Assembly: GCF_023674425.1 (NCBI RefSeq)
Contig: NZ_CP098401.1
Coordinates: 2,108,001-2,172,000 of the forward strand
DNA from: Sphingomonas donggukensis
Lineage (GTDB): Bacteria > Pseudomonadota > Alphaproteobacteria > Sphingomonadales > Sphingomonadaceae
Length of the DNA: 64,000 bases
Direction: 5' to 3'
Below, one piece after another: positions 9,026-17,839 of this stretch. Under the pieces are notes generated by a model, which saw nothing but the letters and a program-made list of their open reading frames with translations, was not told the DNA's origin and did no database searches. Each line of letters starts with the position of its first letter. The stretch's first letter is position 1. The translations under genes were made by a program, and so were the position numbers.

Positions 9026-9430
9026 TCAGGTGTCCTTGACCGCTTCGATGACCACGAAGGCTTGCGCCCAGGGATGGTCGTCGGTCAGCGTCAGATGTAT
9101 TCTCGCGACGTGGCCCGCCGGGATCATGGCGTCAAGCCGCGCCTTGGCACCGCCGGTCAGTGCGAGCGTCGGCGCACCCGACGCGGCATTGACCACGCCG
9201 ATGTCGCGCATGAAAACGCCGGCGCGAAAACCGGTGCCGACCGCTTTCGAAAATGCTTCCTTGGCGGCAAAGCGTTTGGCGAGCGTGCCCGCCCTGGTGA
9301 AGGGGCGCCGGTCCGCCTTCGCACGCTCGATATCGGTGAAGACCCGCGCCTCGAACCGCGCGCCGAAGCGGTCGAGCGACGCCTGGATACGCTCGATATT
9401 GCAGAGGTCGGAGCCGAGCCCGAGGATCAC
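9026..9430 (-). CDS. acpS: Holo-[acyl-carrier-protein] synthase
   Basis: A 134-residue enzyme that transfers 4'-phosphopantetheine from CoA to apo-ACP. The two magnesium-binding signatures are present: [10 protein letters not shown] with Asp8, and [11 protein letters not shown] with Glu58. Length matches the family. The start codon is GTG at 9430, which gives the canonical MILGLGSD N-terminus. It lies between pdxJ and lepB, and its stop is directly adjacent to the lepB ATG. A 118-bp inverted repeat separates it from pdxJ. Confidence 0.96.
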   Translation of the reverse strand: MILGLGSDLCNIERIQASLDRFGARFEARVFTDIERAKADRRPFTRAGTLAKRFAAKEAFSKAVGTGFRAGVFMRDIGVVNAASGAPTLALTGGAKARLDAMIPAGHVARIHLTLTDDHPWAQAFVVIEAVKDT

Positions 9431-9438
9431 GTCAAAAT

Positions 9439-9556
9439 CCTCCCCGGCACGGGGAGGGGGACCGCGAAGCGGTGGAGGGGGGCTCGCCCGAGCGCAACGC
9501 CTGCGGCCCGCCCCCTCCGTCTGGCTGCGCCAGCCACCTCCCCGTGCCGGGGAGGA
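9439..9556. repeat. 118-bp inverted repeat with CCTCCCCG...CGGGGAGG ends
   Basis: The arms at 9439-9457 and 9537-9555 are near-perfect complements (left CCTCCCCGGCACGGGGAGG, right with one change). Each arm is itself nearly palindromic. A purine/pyrimidine-rich centre carries smaller self-complementary parts (GACCGCGAAGCGGT). It fills the pdxJ-acpS gap and would form a long hairpin in the operon transcript, so it may attenuate or stabilise mRNA. The sequence differs from the CCGTTCG repeat family in this window. Confidence 0.85.
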
Positions 9557-9569
9557 GAACCAAGAAAAC

Positions 9570-10295
9570 TCACCGCACCGCGTCCATCAGGTCGCGCATC
9601 CGCCGCACCACCGGCCCCAGCCCCTCGAAGATCGCCTCCCCGATCAGGAAATGCCCGATGTTCAGCTCCGCCAGCTGCGGGATCGCCGCCACCGGCTGGA
9701 CATTGTCGAAGGTCAGGCCGTGCCCGGCATGGACCTCGATCCCGTTCTTGGCAGCGAGCGCGGCAGCGTCGGCCAGCCGGCGCAGTTCCACTACCTGCGC
9801 CTCGCCCGACAGCTCGGCATAGCGCCCGGTGTGCAGCTCGACGACCGGCGCGCCCAGTCGAATCGCGGCCTCGATCTGCGCCGCGTCGGGCTCGATGAAC
9901 AGCGACACGCGGATGTTGGCGGCGCGGAGTTCGCGCACCATCGGCGCCAGGTGATTGTGCCCGCCGGCGGCATCCAGCCCCCCCTCGGTCGTCCGCTCCT
10001 CGCGCTTTTCCGGCACGATGCACGCGGCATGCGGGCGGTGCCTGAGCGCGATGGCGAGCATCTCGTCGGTCGACGCCATCTCCAGGTTGAGCGGGATCGG
10101 CAATCCTTCGGACAGCCGGGCGATGTCGTCGTCGGTGATATGCCGCCGATCCTCGCGCAGGTGTGCCGTGATCCCGTCCGCCCCGGCCTCCGCCGCCAGA
10201 AACGCCGCGCGCACCGGATCGGGATAGCCGCTGCCCCGCGCATTCCGCACGGTCGCGACATGATCGATGTTGAGGCCGAGGCGCAGGTGGGTCAC
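9570..10295 (-). CDS. pdxJ: Pyridoxine 5'-phosphate synthase
   Basis: A 241-residue TIM-barrel enzyme that condenses 1-deoxyxylulose 5-phosphate with 3-amino-2-oxopropyl phosphate to give pyridoxine 5'-phosphate, the last ring-forming step of DXP-dependent vitamin B6 synthesis. The N-terminal [16 protein letters not shown] and [12 protein letters not shown] motifs are diagnostic, and [13 protein letters not shown] is intact. The GTG start at 10295 overlaps the pyrE stop (GTGA), so translation is likely coupled. serC, which acts in the same B6 route, is at 33162 in this window. Confidence 0.97.
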   Translation of the reverse strand: MTHLRLGLNIDHVATVRNARGSGYPDPVRAAFLAAEAGADGITAHLREDRRHITDDDIARLSEGLPIPLNLEMASTDEMLAIALRHRPHAACIVPEKREERTTEGGLDAAGGHNHLAPMVRELRAANIRVSLFIEPDAAQIEAAIRLGAPVVELHTGRYAELSGEAQVVELRRLADAAALAAKNGIEVHAGHGLTFDNVQPVAAIPQLAELNIGHFLIGEAIFEGLGPVVRRMRDLMDAVR

Positions 10296-10867
10296 GCCGC
10301 GCGGCTGCCCGGCTTCGTCGCAGGGATCGCGGCGAGGTCTGCCGGCAGCGCGTCGGCGGAATAGCTCGGCACGTCGAGCCGCACGAGCGGGTGGAACGGC
10401 ACGTCGAACGTCGCCGCGCCGCCCGATCGGTCGACCAGCGCCGCCGCCGCGACCACCACGCCGCCCGCCGCCTCGATCGCGCGGATCGCCTCGCGGCTCG
10501 ACAGGCCGGTCGTCACCACGTCCTCCATCATCAGCACGCGGGTGCCGGGATCGAGGCGGAAGCCGCGGCGCAGCTCGAACGTCCCGGTCGGGCGTTCAAG
10601 GAACATCGCCGGTACGCTGAGCGCCCGCGCCATCTCGTGCCCGGCGATCACCCCGCCCATCGCCGGCGACACCACCGCCTGGATGCCGAGCTCTGCGGGC
10701 AGTAGCGCGGCCAGCGCCTCCGCCAGCCGGGCGCCCCGCGCCGGGTCCATCAGAACGCGCGCGCATTGTAGATAGCGCGGCGAGTGCAGGCCCGAAGACA
10801 GCACGAAATGCCCCTCCAGCAGCGCGTCGGCAGCACGGAACTCGGCGAGGATCTCGTCGTCGGTCAT
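10292..10867 (-). CDS. pyrE: Orotate phosphoribosyltransferase
   Basis: A 191-residue cytosolic enzyme that makes orotidine 5'-phosphate from orotate and PRPP in pyrimidine synthesis. The PRPP-binding signature VLMMEDVVTTGLS is intact, and SSGLHSPRYLQC matches the orotate loop region. The open frame extends far upstream through Ala-rich shadow sequence, but the ATG at 10867 begins the recognisable MTDDEILAEF N-terminus. It is the first gene of the coupled pyrE-pdxJ-acpS-lepB set and is divergent from coxB. Confidence 0.96.
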   Translation of the reverse strand: MTDDEILAEFRAADALLEGHFVLSSGLHSPRYLQCARVLMDPARGARLAEALAALLPAELGIQAVVSPAMGGVIAGHEMARALSVPAMFLERPTGTFELRRGFRLDPGTRVLMMEDVVTTGLSSREAIRAIEAAGGVVVAAAALVDRSGGAATFDVPFHPLVRLDVPSYSADALPADLAAIPATKPGSRAA

Positions 10868-10933
10868 GCCCCCGCAATAGGGTCGCCCCGCGGCCCTTTC
10901 AACACGGGCGCAAAAAAGCCGCCACCACGAGCC

Positions 10934-10962
10934 TTGAGGCGCGGGCATCCCCCGCGTATAGG
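10934..10962 (+). promoter_or_regulatory. Putative sigma70-type promoter for the cox operon
   Basis: TTGAGG (10934-10939) and TATAGG (10957-10962) are separated by 17 bp in the 175-bp divergent gap between pyrE and coxB, facing coxB. This would give a leader of about 75 nt. The match was found by eye only, and no operator was recognised. Confidence 0.45.
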
Positions 10963-11042
10963 CCGGCACCAATGGGCTGTTCTGCCCGCGCGGCGCGTGG
11001 CGTTCTACCAGCCGCTTTCGAACAGGGACTTTGCTCGACACG

Positions 11043-12197
11043 ATGCGCATGACGGGATTCAAGACGATCATCGCCGCCGCCGGGCTGGCGCTGGCCAGCA
11101 GCGCCGGCGTCGCCGCCGCGCCGACCGCCGCCCCCGGGGCCGCGACCACCACCACCGCGCCGGAGGCTGCCGCCCCCGCCACCGCAGCGCCCGCCGCTGC
11201 GCCCACTGCTGCGGTCGCCAAACCGGCCGACCCGACGCTGGCCGCCGACGGCAGCCAGCTGGTGAAGCCGGTCGCCCACGTCGGCCAGCCGACCGACGGC
11301 TATTACGGCATCCAGACGCAGGTCACCAAGAATGGCGAGACTGCGCACTGGTTCCACGATTCGATCCTGTTCCCGCTCATCACGATCATCTCGATCTTCG
11401 TGCTGGGCCTGCTGATCTACGTCGTCTTCCGCTTCCGCGAGAAGGCGAACCCGGTGCCGTCGAAGACGTCGCACAACACCTTCATCGAGATCGTCTGGAC
11501 GCTCGTCCCGGTGCTGATCTTGGTCGCGATCGCAGTGCCGTCAATCCGGCTGCTCGCCGCGCAGTACGCGCCGCCGCCCAAGGGCGCGGTGACGCTGAAG
11601 GCGATCGGCAACCAGTGGTACTGGTCGTATGAATATCCCGACCACGGCGGCATCGCGATCACCGCGAACATGCTGAAGGAACAGTCGGAAGTGCCCGCCG
11701 GCACGCGCTATCGCACCGACGCCGACGGCCCGCGCCTGCTTGCCGCCGACAACCGCATCGTCCTGCCGGTCGGCGTGCCGATCCGCCTGCTGACCACTGC
11801 CGCCGACGTGATCCACAGCTGGGCGGTCCCCGCCTTCTGGATCAAGCTCGACGCCGTGCCCGGCCGCATCAACGAGACCAGCTTCACCATCGACAAGCCC
11901 GGCGTGTACTTCGGTCAGTGCTCGGAGTTGTGCGGCGCGCGCCACGGCTACATGCCGATCACGGTCGAGGCGGTCAGCCCGCAGCAGTTCGCGGCCTGGG
12001 TCGCGGCAAAGGGCGGCACGATGCCGGGTGCCGCTGCACCCGCCGCCTCGGGCGCCGATGCCACCGACGATACCGCGACGCCGGCCACCGCCGCCGTTCC
12101 CGGCAACGCCGCGGTCGAGAATGCGACCGTGACCGCCGAAACCACCAATCAGGCCGCCACCGCCAATAACGGCGCCGGCGGCAACCCCGGACGTTAA
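11043..12197 (+). CDS. coxB: Cytochrome c oxidase subunit II (aa3 type)
   Basis: A subunit II of about 384 residues that takes electrons from cytochrome c through its CuA centre. A cleavable signal leads into a long Ala/Pro/Thr-rich spacer, then two membrane helices and the cupredoxin domain. The aromatic stretch NQWYWSYEYPD and the CuA ligands in VIHSWAVP and FGQCSELCGARHGYM are complete. After the CuA domain there is an unusual 55-residue Ala/Thr/Asn-rich tail. ATG 11043 and ATG 11049 are both possible; a TTG at 11031 has a closer AGGGA, so the first residues are uncertain. It is 3 bp upstream of ctaD. Confidence 0.96.
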   Translation: MRMTGFKTIIAAAGLALASSAGVAAAPTAAPGAATTTTAPEAAAPATAAPAAAPTAAVAKPADPTLAADGSQLVKPVAHVGQPTDGYYGIQTQVTKNGETAHWFHDSILFPLITIISIFVLGLLIYVVFRFREKANPVPSKTSHNTFIEIVWTLVPVLILVAIAVPSIRLLAAQYAPPPKGAVTLKAIGNQWYWSYEYPDHGGIAITANMLKEQSEVPAGTRYRTDADGPRLLAADNRIVLPVGVPIRLLTTAADVIHSWAVPAFWIKLDAVPGRINETSFTIDKPGVYFGQCSELCGARHGYMPITVEAVSPQQFAAWVAAKGGTMPGAAAPAASGADATDDTATPATAAVPGNAAVENATVTAETTNQAATANNGAGGNPGR

Positions 12198-12200
12198 GCC

Positions 12201-13868
12201 ATGACCGATACCGCCATCTCAACGCACGCGTTCGACGCGCACGGCCATGACGCGCATCACCACGATGCCGATCACAAGCCGGGGTTCTTCGCCCGCTGGT
12301 TCATGTCCACCAACCACAAGGACATCGGCACGCTGTACCTGATCTTCGCGATCTGCGCGGGGATCATCGGCGGCGGCATTTCCGGCCTGATGCGCATGGA
12401 GCTGGCCGAACCCGGCATCCAGTATCTTCAGGGCTGGGCGCAGTTCATCCACGGCGGCGAACAGTCGTTCGACGAATCGCTCCACTTCTGGAACGTGCTC
12501 GTCACCGCGCACGGCCTCATCATGGTGTTCTTCATGGTGATGCCGGCGATGATCGGCGGCTTCGGCAACTGGTTCGTGCCGATCATGATCGGTGCGCCGG
12601 ACATGGCGTTCCCGCGCATGAACAACGTGTCGTTCTGGCTGCTGGTGCCGAGCTTCACGCTGCTGCTCGCCTCGCCGTTCTTCGGTGGCGCCGGCAACGG
12701 CTGGACGCTCTACGCGCCGCTCTCCACCTATGGTGAGCCCGGGCCGTCGACCGACATGGCGATCCTGTCGCTCCATCTCGCCGGCGCCAGCTCGATCCTG
12801 GGCGCGATCAACTTCATCACCACCATCTTCAACATGCGCGCGCCGGGGATGACCCTGCACAAGATGCCGCTGTTCGTGTGGTCGGTGCTGGTCACCGCCT
12901 TCCTGCTGCTGCTCGCACTGCCGGTGCTGGCCGCTGCCATCACCATGCTGCTGACCGACCGCAATTTCGGCACCACCTTCTTCGATCCAGCCGGCGGCGG
13001 TAATCCGATCCTGTACCAGCATCTGTTCTGGTTCTTCGGCCACCCCGAAGTGTACATCATGATCCTGCCGGGCTTCGGCATCGTCAGCCAGATCATCGCG
13101 ACCTTCTCGAAGAAGCCGGTCTTCGGCTATCTCGGCATGGCGTACGCGATGGTCGCGATCGGCGTGGTCGGGTTCGTCGTGTGGGCGCACCACATGTTCA
13201 CCACCGGCCTGAGCGTGAACACCAAGATGTACTTCACAGCCGCGACCATGGTCATCGCGGTGCCGACCGGCATCAAGATCTTCTCGTGGATCGCGACGAT
13301 GTGGGGCGGTTCGCTCCGTTTCCCGACCCCGATGGTCTGGGCGATCGGCTTCATCTTCATGTTCACGGTCGGTGGCGTCACCGGCGTCGTCCTCGCCAAT
13401 GGCGGCGTCGACGACTACATGCAGGACACCTATTACGTCGTCGCCCACTTCCACTATGTGCTGTCGCTGGGTGCGGTGTTCTCGCTGTTCGCGGGCTTCA
13501 CCTACTGGTTCCCGAAGATGTCGGGGAAGATGCTCAACGAGTTCCTCGGCCAGCTGCACTTCTGGGTGTTCTTCGTCGGCGTGAACCTGCTGTTCTTCCC
13601 GATGCACTTCCTGGGCCTGCAGGGGATGCCGCGCCGCATGCCCGACTATACCGACGGCCTCGCCCACTGGAACCACATCGCCAGCGCCTGGGGCTACAGC
13701 CTGATGGCGCTCGGCATGCTGGTGTTCTTCGTGAACGTCATCTGGTCGCTGATGGCGGGCAAGAAGGCGGGCGACAATCCGTGGGGCGAAGGCGCCACGA
13801 CGCTCGAGTGGACGCTCAGCTCGCCGCCGCCGTACCACCAGTTCGAGACGCTCCCGCAAGTGGATTGA
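12201..13868 (+). CDS. ctaD: Cytochrome c oxidase subunit I
   Basis: A 555-residue catalytic subunit carrying haem a and the haem a3-CuB oxygen-reduction site, with twelve membrane helices. Key motifs are [17 protein letters not shown] (CuB histidine, cross-linked tyrosine, K/D channel region), HHMFTTG and the haem-ligand stretch [10 protein letters not shown]. This places it in the A-type haem-copper oxidases. The N-terminus, before [12 protein letters not shown], has a histidine-rich cytosolic tail (eight His between residues 9 and 25). A strong terminator follows the stop codon. Confidence 0.98.
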   Translation: MTDTAISTHAFDAHGHDAHHHDADHKPGFFARWFMSTNHKDIGTLYLIFAICAGIIGGGISGLMRMELAEPGIQYLQGWAQFIHGGEQSFDESLHFWNVLVTAHGLIMVFFMVMPAMIGGFGNWFVPIMIGAPDMAFPRMNNVSFWLLVPSFTLLLASPFFGGAGNGWTLYAPLSTYGEPGPSTDMAILSLHLAGASSILGAINFITTIFNMRAPGMTLHKMPLFVWSVLVTAFLLLLALPVLAAAITMLLTDRNFGTTFFDPAGGGNPILYQHLFWFFGHPEVYIMILPGFGIVSQIIATFSKKPVFGYLGMAYAMVAIGVVGFVVWAHHMFTTGLSVNTKMYFTAATMVIAVPTGIKIFSWIATMWGGSLRFPTPMVWAIGFIFMFTVGGVTGVVLANGGVDDYMQDTYYVVAHFHYVLSLGAVFSLFAGFTYWFPKMSGKMLNEFLGQLHFWVFFVGVNLLFFPMHFLGLQGMPRRMPDYTDGLAHWNHIASAWGYSLMALGMLVFFVNVIWSLMAGKKAGDNPWGEGATTLEWTLSSPPPYHQFETLPQVD

Positions 13869-13941
13869 GCCCGGCGCATGTGCCCGGCCCGCCGGGTGCA
13901 CGCACCGGGCGGGCCGCCCCATCGGGGGCAAGAACCTGAAG

Positions 13942-13971
13942 ACGCCCCGGCAGCGATGCCGGGGCGTTTTT
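13942..13971 (+). terminator. Rho-independent terminator after ctaD
   Basis: An 11-bp perfect stem ACGCCCCGGCA / TGCCGGGGCGT (13942-13952 and 13957-13967) with a 4-nt GCGA loop runs into TTTTT (13967-13971), then CGTTT. It should end or reduce transcription between the structural genes coxB-ctaD and the assembly genes from ctaB onward. Confidence 0.88.
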
Positions 13972-14042
13972 CGTTTGGGGACGCACGCCCGGCGCATGCC
14001 CTTTCGCAATCGTCCGCCAGCGCCTATAGCGCCGCCATTCCC

Positions 14043-14945
14043 ATGCAGACCGCCGACACCCCGATCACCCTGCCCGCCGAATGGCGCGATTTCCTGGCGC
14101 TGACGAAGCCGCGGGTGATGACGCTCGTCGTCTTCACCGGGCTCTGCGGCATGCTGGCGGCGCCGGGATCGGTCGATCCGGTGATCGGCTTCACCGCCAT
14201 CCTCTGCATCGCGCTCGGCGCGGGCGCGGCGGGTGCGCTCAATCAATGGTACGAATCGGACATCGACGCGGTGATGAAGCGCACCGCCAAGCGTCCCCTG
14301 CCCGCGGGCCGGATGGATCGGCAGGCCGCGCTGCATTTCGGGATCGGCCTGTCGGCGTTCTCGGTCATCCTGATGGGGCTGGCGGTCAACTATGCCGCGG
14401 CGGCGATTCTGCTCGTCTCGATCCTGTTCTACGTCCTCATCTATACCGTCTGGCTGAAGCGCCGGACGCCGCAGAACATCGTCATCGGCGGCGCCGCCGG
14501 CGCGTTCCCGCCGCTGATCGGCTGGGCGGCGGCGACGGGGCAGATCGCGCTGCTGCCGTTCCTGCTGTTCCTGGTCGTGTTCCTGTGGACGCCGCCGCAC
14601 TTCTGGGCGCTCGCGCTGTTCGTGAAGACCGACTACGCCAACGCCGGCGTGCCGATGCTGCCCGTCGTCGCGGGCGAGCGGATGACGCGGACCCAGATCG
14701 GGCTCTACACCATCCCGATGGGCATCGCCGCGGTCGCGCCGTGGCCGCTGGGGCTGACCGGCGCGATGTACGGCATCAGCGCGATCGTGCTGACCTCGAT
14801 CTTTGCCGCCCTCGCCGCGCAGGTGACGTTCCGCAACACCGCTGAGAGCGACGCGATGCGGCCCGAGAAACGGCTGTTCAAATTCTCGCTCCTCTATCTC
14901 GCCCTTATTTTCGCCGCGGTCGTGGCGGACAGGTGGACCCAATGA
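14043..14945 (+). CDS. ctaB: Protohaem IX farnesyltransferase (haem O synthase)
   Basis: A 300-residue UbiA-superfamily membrane prenyltransferase that attaches farnesyl to haem B to give haem O, the precursor of haem A for the oxidase. The substrate Asp motif is [15 protein letters not shown], followed by RPLPAGR. The family signature [17 protein letters not shown] is intact, with about nine membrane helices. The frame is open upstream, but the ATG at 14043 gives the natural N-terminus before [14 protein letters not shown]. Its stop overlaps the small coxF start in an ATGA junction. Confidence 0.95.
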   Translation: MQTADTPITLPAEWRDFLALTKPRVMTLVVFTGLCGMLAAPGSVDPVIGFTAILCIALGAGAAGALNQWYESDIDAVMKRTAKRPLPAGRMDRQAALHFGIGLSAFSVILMGLAVNYAAAAILLVSILFYVLIYTVWLKRRTPQNIVIGGAAGAFPPLIGWAAATGQIALLPFLLFLVVFLWTPPHFWALALFVKTDYANAGVPMLPVVAGERMTRTQIGLYTIPMGIAAVAPWPLGLTGAMYGISAIVLTSIFAALAAQVTFRNTAESDAMRPEKRLFKFSLLYLALIFAAVVADRWTQ

Positions 14946-15079
14946 CCCCGCACGAAGAAAACGAACTCCGCGCCCGCCAGAAATCGCGCGCCCGCGTCAT
15001 GGCGCTGCTGCTCGGCGCGTTCTGCCTGCTGATGTTCTTCATCACGATCTCGAAAATCCGCGCGGGCATGGGGCATTGA
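14942..15079 (+). CDS. coxF: Small CoxF-like single-span membrane protein
   Basis: A 45-residue ORF whose ATG (14942) overlaps the ctaB stop. It has a charged N-terminus ([18 protein letters not shown]) and one membrane helix (about residues 19-37), and ends in RAGMGH. Position and shape match the small CoxF protein found between ctaB and ctaG in alphaproteobacterial cox operons. That gene is often missed because of its size and has no firmly assigned role. The short distance to ctaG (10 bp) supports it being translated. The assignment rests on synteny, length and topology. Confidence 0.72.
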   Translation: MTPHEENELRARQKSRARVMALLLGAFCLLMFFITISKIRAGMGH

Positions 15080-15089
15080 GGATCTGGTG

Positions 15090-15644
15090 ATGAAGCGCAT
15101 CCACCGAACCGCCCTCCTCGCAGCGATCGGCGTCTGCGGCATGACCGGGCTCGGCTTCGCCAGCGCCCCGCTCTACCGCATGTTCTGCGAGGCGACCGGG
15201 CTCGACGGCACCACCAACCGGGGCGTCGCCGCCCCGGGCGGCGTCGGCAGCAAGGTGACCGTCGCGTTCGACACCAACGTCGGCAAGGGCCTCGACTGGA
15301 AGTTCGTGCCCGAGCGCGAGCAGGAAACCATCGACATCGGCGCGCGCGACATGGCGTTCTTCACCGCCACCAACCGCTCGGCCAAGCCCGTCACCGGCAC
15401 CGCGACCTTCAACGTGACCCCGGCGCAGGCGGGCAAGTATTTCACGAAGATCGAATGTTTCTGCTTCACCGAACAGACGCTGAAGCCAGGGGAAACGGTG
15501 CGGATGCCGGTGATATTCTTCGTCGATCCCAATATCGTCGACGATCCCGATGCGCGCGGCATCGACACCATCACGCTCAGCTATACCTTCTACCCGGTCG
15601 ATCCGGCGAAGGTCGCGAGCCGGACGCCGCCGCCAGCCTCGTAA
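15090..15644 (+). CDS. ctaG: Cytochrome c oxidase assembly protein CtaG/Cox11
   Basis: A 184-residue membrane-anchored copper chaperone that delivers copper to CuB of subunit I. One N-terminal helix (about 7-27) precedes a periplasmic Ig-like domain. The copper-binding CFCF motif is present in KIECFCFTEQ, and the early YRMFCEATGLDGT box is diagnostic. ATG 15090 follows GAGGATC; a GTG directly before it at 15087 is an alternative. It lies between coxF and ctaE. Confidence 0.95.
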   Translation: MKRIHRTALLAAIGVCGMTGLGFASAPLYRMFCEATGLDGTTNRGVAAPGGVGSKVTVAFDTNVGKGLDWKFVPEREQETIDIGARDMAFFTATNRSAKPVTGTATFNVTPAQAGKYFTKIECFCFTEQTLKPGETVRMPVIFFVDPNIVDDPDARGIDTITLSYTFYPVDPAKVASRTPPPAS

Positions 15645-15727
15645 AGAACGGGCGCGCACAGCGGCTTGCCCTCGCCTCCGCCACCGCTTAGAGCCTGCCC
15701 GCAAACACGCCTAACGGGGACGCCATC

Positions 15728-16597
15728 ATGGCCGGTGCCAAGAACCACGACTATCATATCCTTCCCCCCAGCCCCTGGCCGCTGATGGGCGCCTTCACCG
15801 CCTTCTTCCTGGCGGTCGGCGGCATCATGTGGATGAAGGGCGCGGAATTCGGGCCGTGGGTGTTCGCGTTCGGCTTCGCCGGCGTGCTCGCGACCTTCTA
15901 TTTCTGGTGGGCCGACGTCATCAAGGAAGCGCATGCCGGCGATCACACGCCGGTCGTCGCGCTCCACCTGCGCTACGGCATGATCCTGTTCATCGCCTCC
16001 GAAGTGATGTTTTTCGTCGGCTGGTTCTGGGCGTTCTTCGACTTCTCGCTGTTCCCGGCCATGGTCGGCTATACGCCGGGCGCCCACGGCGAGGCGGGTA
16101 GCGTCGAGCTGCTGACCGAGGGCGTCGCCCAGTGGCCGCCCAAGGGCCTCGAAGTGCTGAACGCCTTCGAACTGCCGCTGCTCAACACCTTCATCCTGCT
16201 GCTTTCGGGCACCACCGTCACCTGGGCGCACCATGCGCTGATCCACGGCGACCGTGACGGCCTGAAGAAGGGCCTGTGGTGCACGATCCTGCTCGGCGTG
16301 CTGTTCAGCAGCATCCAGGCCTACGAGTACATGCACGCTCCCTTCCCCTTCAAGGGGCTGAACTACGGCGCGTCGTTCTTCATGGCGACCGGATTCCACG
16401 GCGTGCACGTGCTGATCGGCACCATCTTCCTCGCGGTCTGCCTGGTCCGCGCCTACCGCGGCGACTTCACGCCGCGCCAGCACTTCGGCTTCGAAGCCGC
16501 GGCCTGGTACTGGCATTTCGTCGACGTGGTGTGGCTGTTCCTGTTCGTCACCATCTACGTCTGGGGCGGCTGGGGCGCGCCCGTCCACGGCGGGTGA
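15728..16597 (+). CDS. ctaE: Cytochrome c oxidase subunit III
   Basis: A 289-residue membrane subunit III with seven predicted helices; it stabilises the catalytic core and proton uptake. The N-terminus AGAKNHDYHILPPSPWPL and the C-terminal WHFVDVVWLFLFVTIYVWG are characteristic, as is GFHGVHVLIGTIFL. GGGGAC upstream of the ATG serves as ribosome binding site. The GTGA at its stop overlaps the DUF983 start. Confidence 0.97.
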   Translation: MAGAKNHDYHILPPSPWPLMGAFTAFFLAVGGIMWMKGAEFGPWVFAFGFAGVLATFYFWWADVIKEAHAGDHTPVVALHLRYGMILFIASEVMFFVGWFWAFFDFSLFPAMVGYTPGAHGEAGSVELLTEGVAQWPPKGLEVLNAFELPLLNTFILLLSGTTVTWAHHALIHGDRDGLKKGLWCTILLGVLFSSIQAYEYMHAPFPFKGLNYGASFFMATGFHGVHVLIGTIFLAVCLVRAYRGDFTPRQHFGFEAAAWYWHFVDVVWLFLFVTIYVWGGWGAPVHGG

Positions 16598-16989
16598 CCG
16601 ACAGCCGGGACGGCGCGGCGGCAACCCCGCCTACCATCACCGAAGCTGGCTTGAAGGGTCTGTGTCCGCGCTGCGGGGCACAGACCCTTTTTGCGAGCAC
16701 GATCCGCTTTGCGCCCAAATGCACCGCCTGCGGCCTCGATTTCGCGAGCTTCAACGTCGGCGACGGACCCGCGGCGTTCCTGACACTCGGCATCGGCACG
16801 CTCATCACCGTGCTCGCGATCGCCAGCGACATGCTGTTTCACCCGCCGATCTGGCTGCACCTGATTGTGTGGCCGGTGCTGACCCTCGCCGCTGTCGTCG
16901 GCGGCCTGCGGGTAGCGAAGGGCGCGCTGATGGCGGCCGAATATCGCAACGCCGCGCGTGAGGGGCGGATCGCGGACCCCGAGCCATGA
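16594..16989 (+). CDS. DUF983 zinc-ribbon membrane protein
   Basis: A 131-residue protein with an N-terminal zinc-ribbon-like pair, CPRCG at about 26-30 and CTACG at about 46-50, followed by two membrane helices. DUF983 genes commonly sit between ctaE and SURF1 in alphaproteobacteria, which suggests an oxidase assembly role that is not established. The GTG start at 16594 overlaps the ctaE stop and the gene ends in an ATGA overlap with SURF1. The codons for the first Cys pair also form a terminator-like hairpin, listed separately. Confidence 0.85.
   Translation: MTDSRDGAAATPPTITEAGLKGLCPRCGAQTLFASTIRFAPKCTACGLDFASFNVGDGPAAFLTLGIGTLITVLAIASDMLFHPPIWLHLIVWPVLTLAAVVGGLRVAKGALMAAEYRNAAREGRIADPEP
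16654..16692 (+). terminator. Terminator-like hairpin inside the DUF983 coding sequence
   Basis: AAGGGTCTGTG (16654-16664) pairs perfectly over 11 bp with CACAGACCCTT (16679-16689), with a 14-nt loop and a T5 run (16688-16692). It lies about 60 nt into the DUF983 gene, over its first CxxC pair. It has the form of an intrinsic terminator and could reduce expression of DUF983-SURF1 relative to ctaE, unless ribosomes keep it open. Function is not shown. Confidence 0.6.
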
Positions 16990-17573
16990 GGCGCGTTCCC
17001 GTCGTCGCAACTATCACCGTCGCACTCGCCGTCGCGACGATGATCGCGCTCGGTTTATGGCAGCTGCTGATCCGCCTGCCCGAAAAGGAGGCTGAACTCG
17101 CGCTGCTGGCGAGCAATCCCGCACGGCCCGTCATCGCCTTCCCGACGCGCGCCGACGATCGTCTGCTCTTTCGCCGCGCGACCCTCGACTGTGCAGCCCC
17201 CGTCACCATCGCCCGCGCCGGTGCCGGCAGCGCTGGCTACCGCCTGATCGCCACCTGCGCCGGCGGGCAGTTCGTCCAGCTCGGTACGATCCGCAGCCCG
17301 ACCGGGACGACCGGCTGGCCCGGCGGCAGCGTGACCGGGCGCATCAGCCACGCCCCCGACGCCCGCCCGCTGATCGCCACGCTGTTCGACCATAGCCCCA
17401 AGCCGCTGCTGCTGGTCGCCGACACACCGGCCCCCGGCCTCGCCCCCAACGCGGTGCCCGACATCTCGTCGGTCCCGAACAACCACCTCGCCTACGCCGT
17501 GCAGTGGTTCGTGTTCGCGACTATAGCGCTGGTGATCTACGCGCTGGCGATGCGCAGGCGCAGACGGGGCTAG
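16986..17573 (+). CDS. SURF1 family cytochrome oxidase biogenesis protein
   Basis: A 195-residue membrane protein of the SURF1/Shy1 family, which helps insert haem A into subunit I. It has the family topology: one N-terminal helix (about 8-25), a periplasmic domain and one C-terminal helix (about 170-188) followed by an Arg-rich tail. The conserved NNHLAYAVQWF box precedes the last helix. It is somewhat shorter than most SURF1 proteins. The start overlaps the DUF983 stop (ATGA), so it is co-translated with it. Confidence 0.87.
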   Translation: MRRVPVVATITVALAVATMIALGLWQLLIRLPEKEAELALLASNPARPVIAFPTRADDRLLFRRATLDCAAPVTIARAGAGSAGYRLIATCAGGQFVQLGTIRSPTGTTGWPGGSVTGRISHAPDARPLIATLFDHSPKPLLLVADTPAPGLAPNAVPDISSVPNNHLAYAVQWFVFATIALVIYALAMRRRRRG

Positions 17574-17621
17574 AGGGAGCGGGGCGGGACGCACTGAAAT
17601 TCGAGCCGCCCCTCCCAAATC

Positions 17622-17740
17622 CCGTTCGCCTCGAGTAGCCGTCGAGCCTGTCGAGACGGCGTATCGAGAGGTCCGTGCCTCAGGAGAGCATCTCTCGATA
17701 CTGGCTCTCGACAACCTCGATCCCTACTCGAGGCGAACGG
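17622..17740. repeat. 119-bp inverted repeat element, copy 1
   Basis: It begins CCGTTCGCCTCGAGTAGCC and ends CTACTCGAGGCGAACGG, so the ends are inverted copies. Inner self-complementary parts include TATCGAGAG / CTCTCGATA. A second copy of the same length lies at 38830-38948. It occupies most of the SURF1-thrC gap and may end transcription. The rest of the gap shows no clear feature. Confidence 0.85.
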
Positions 17741-17839
17741 TTTGGTTTGCGCGCTAGCCTCGACAATGCGCGCCGAAGACGCTGTGCTCCCAAGCCAAGC
17801 TTTCTTGCGAGCCGCCCCCCGCCTCGCTAGGCGCGGGCG

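Noticed and set aside
12219-14942. A 907-residue open frame on the minus strand opposite ctaD and ctaB
   Set aside because: It is antisense to two unmistakable genes, has His/Arg/Asp-rich low-complexity composition and no domain. GC-rich third positions create such long antisense frames.
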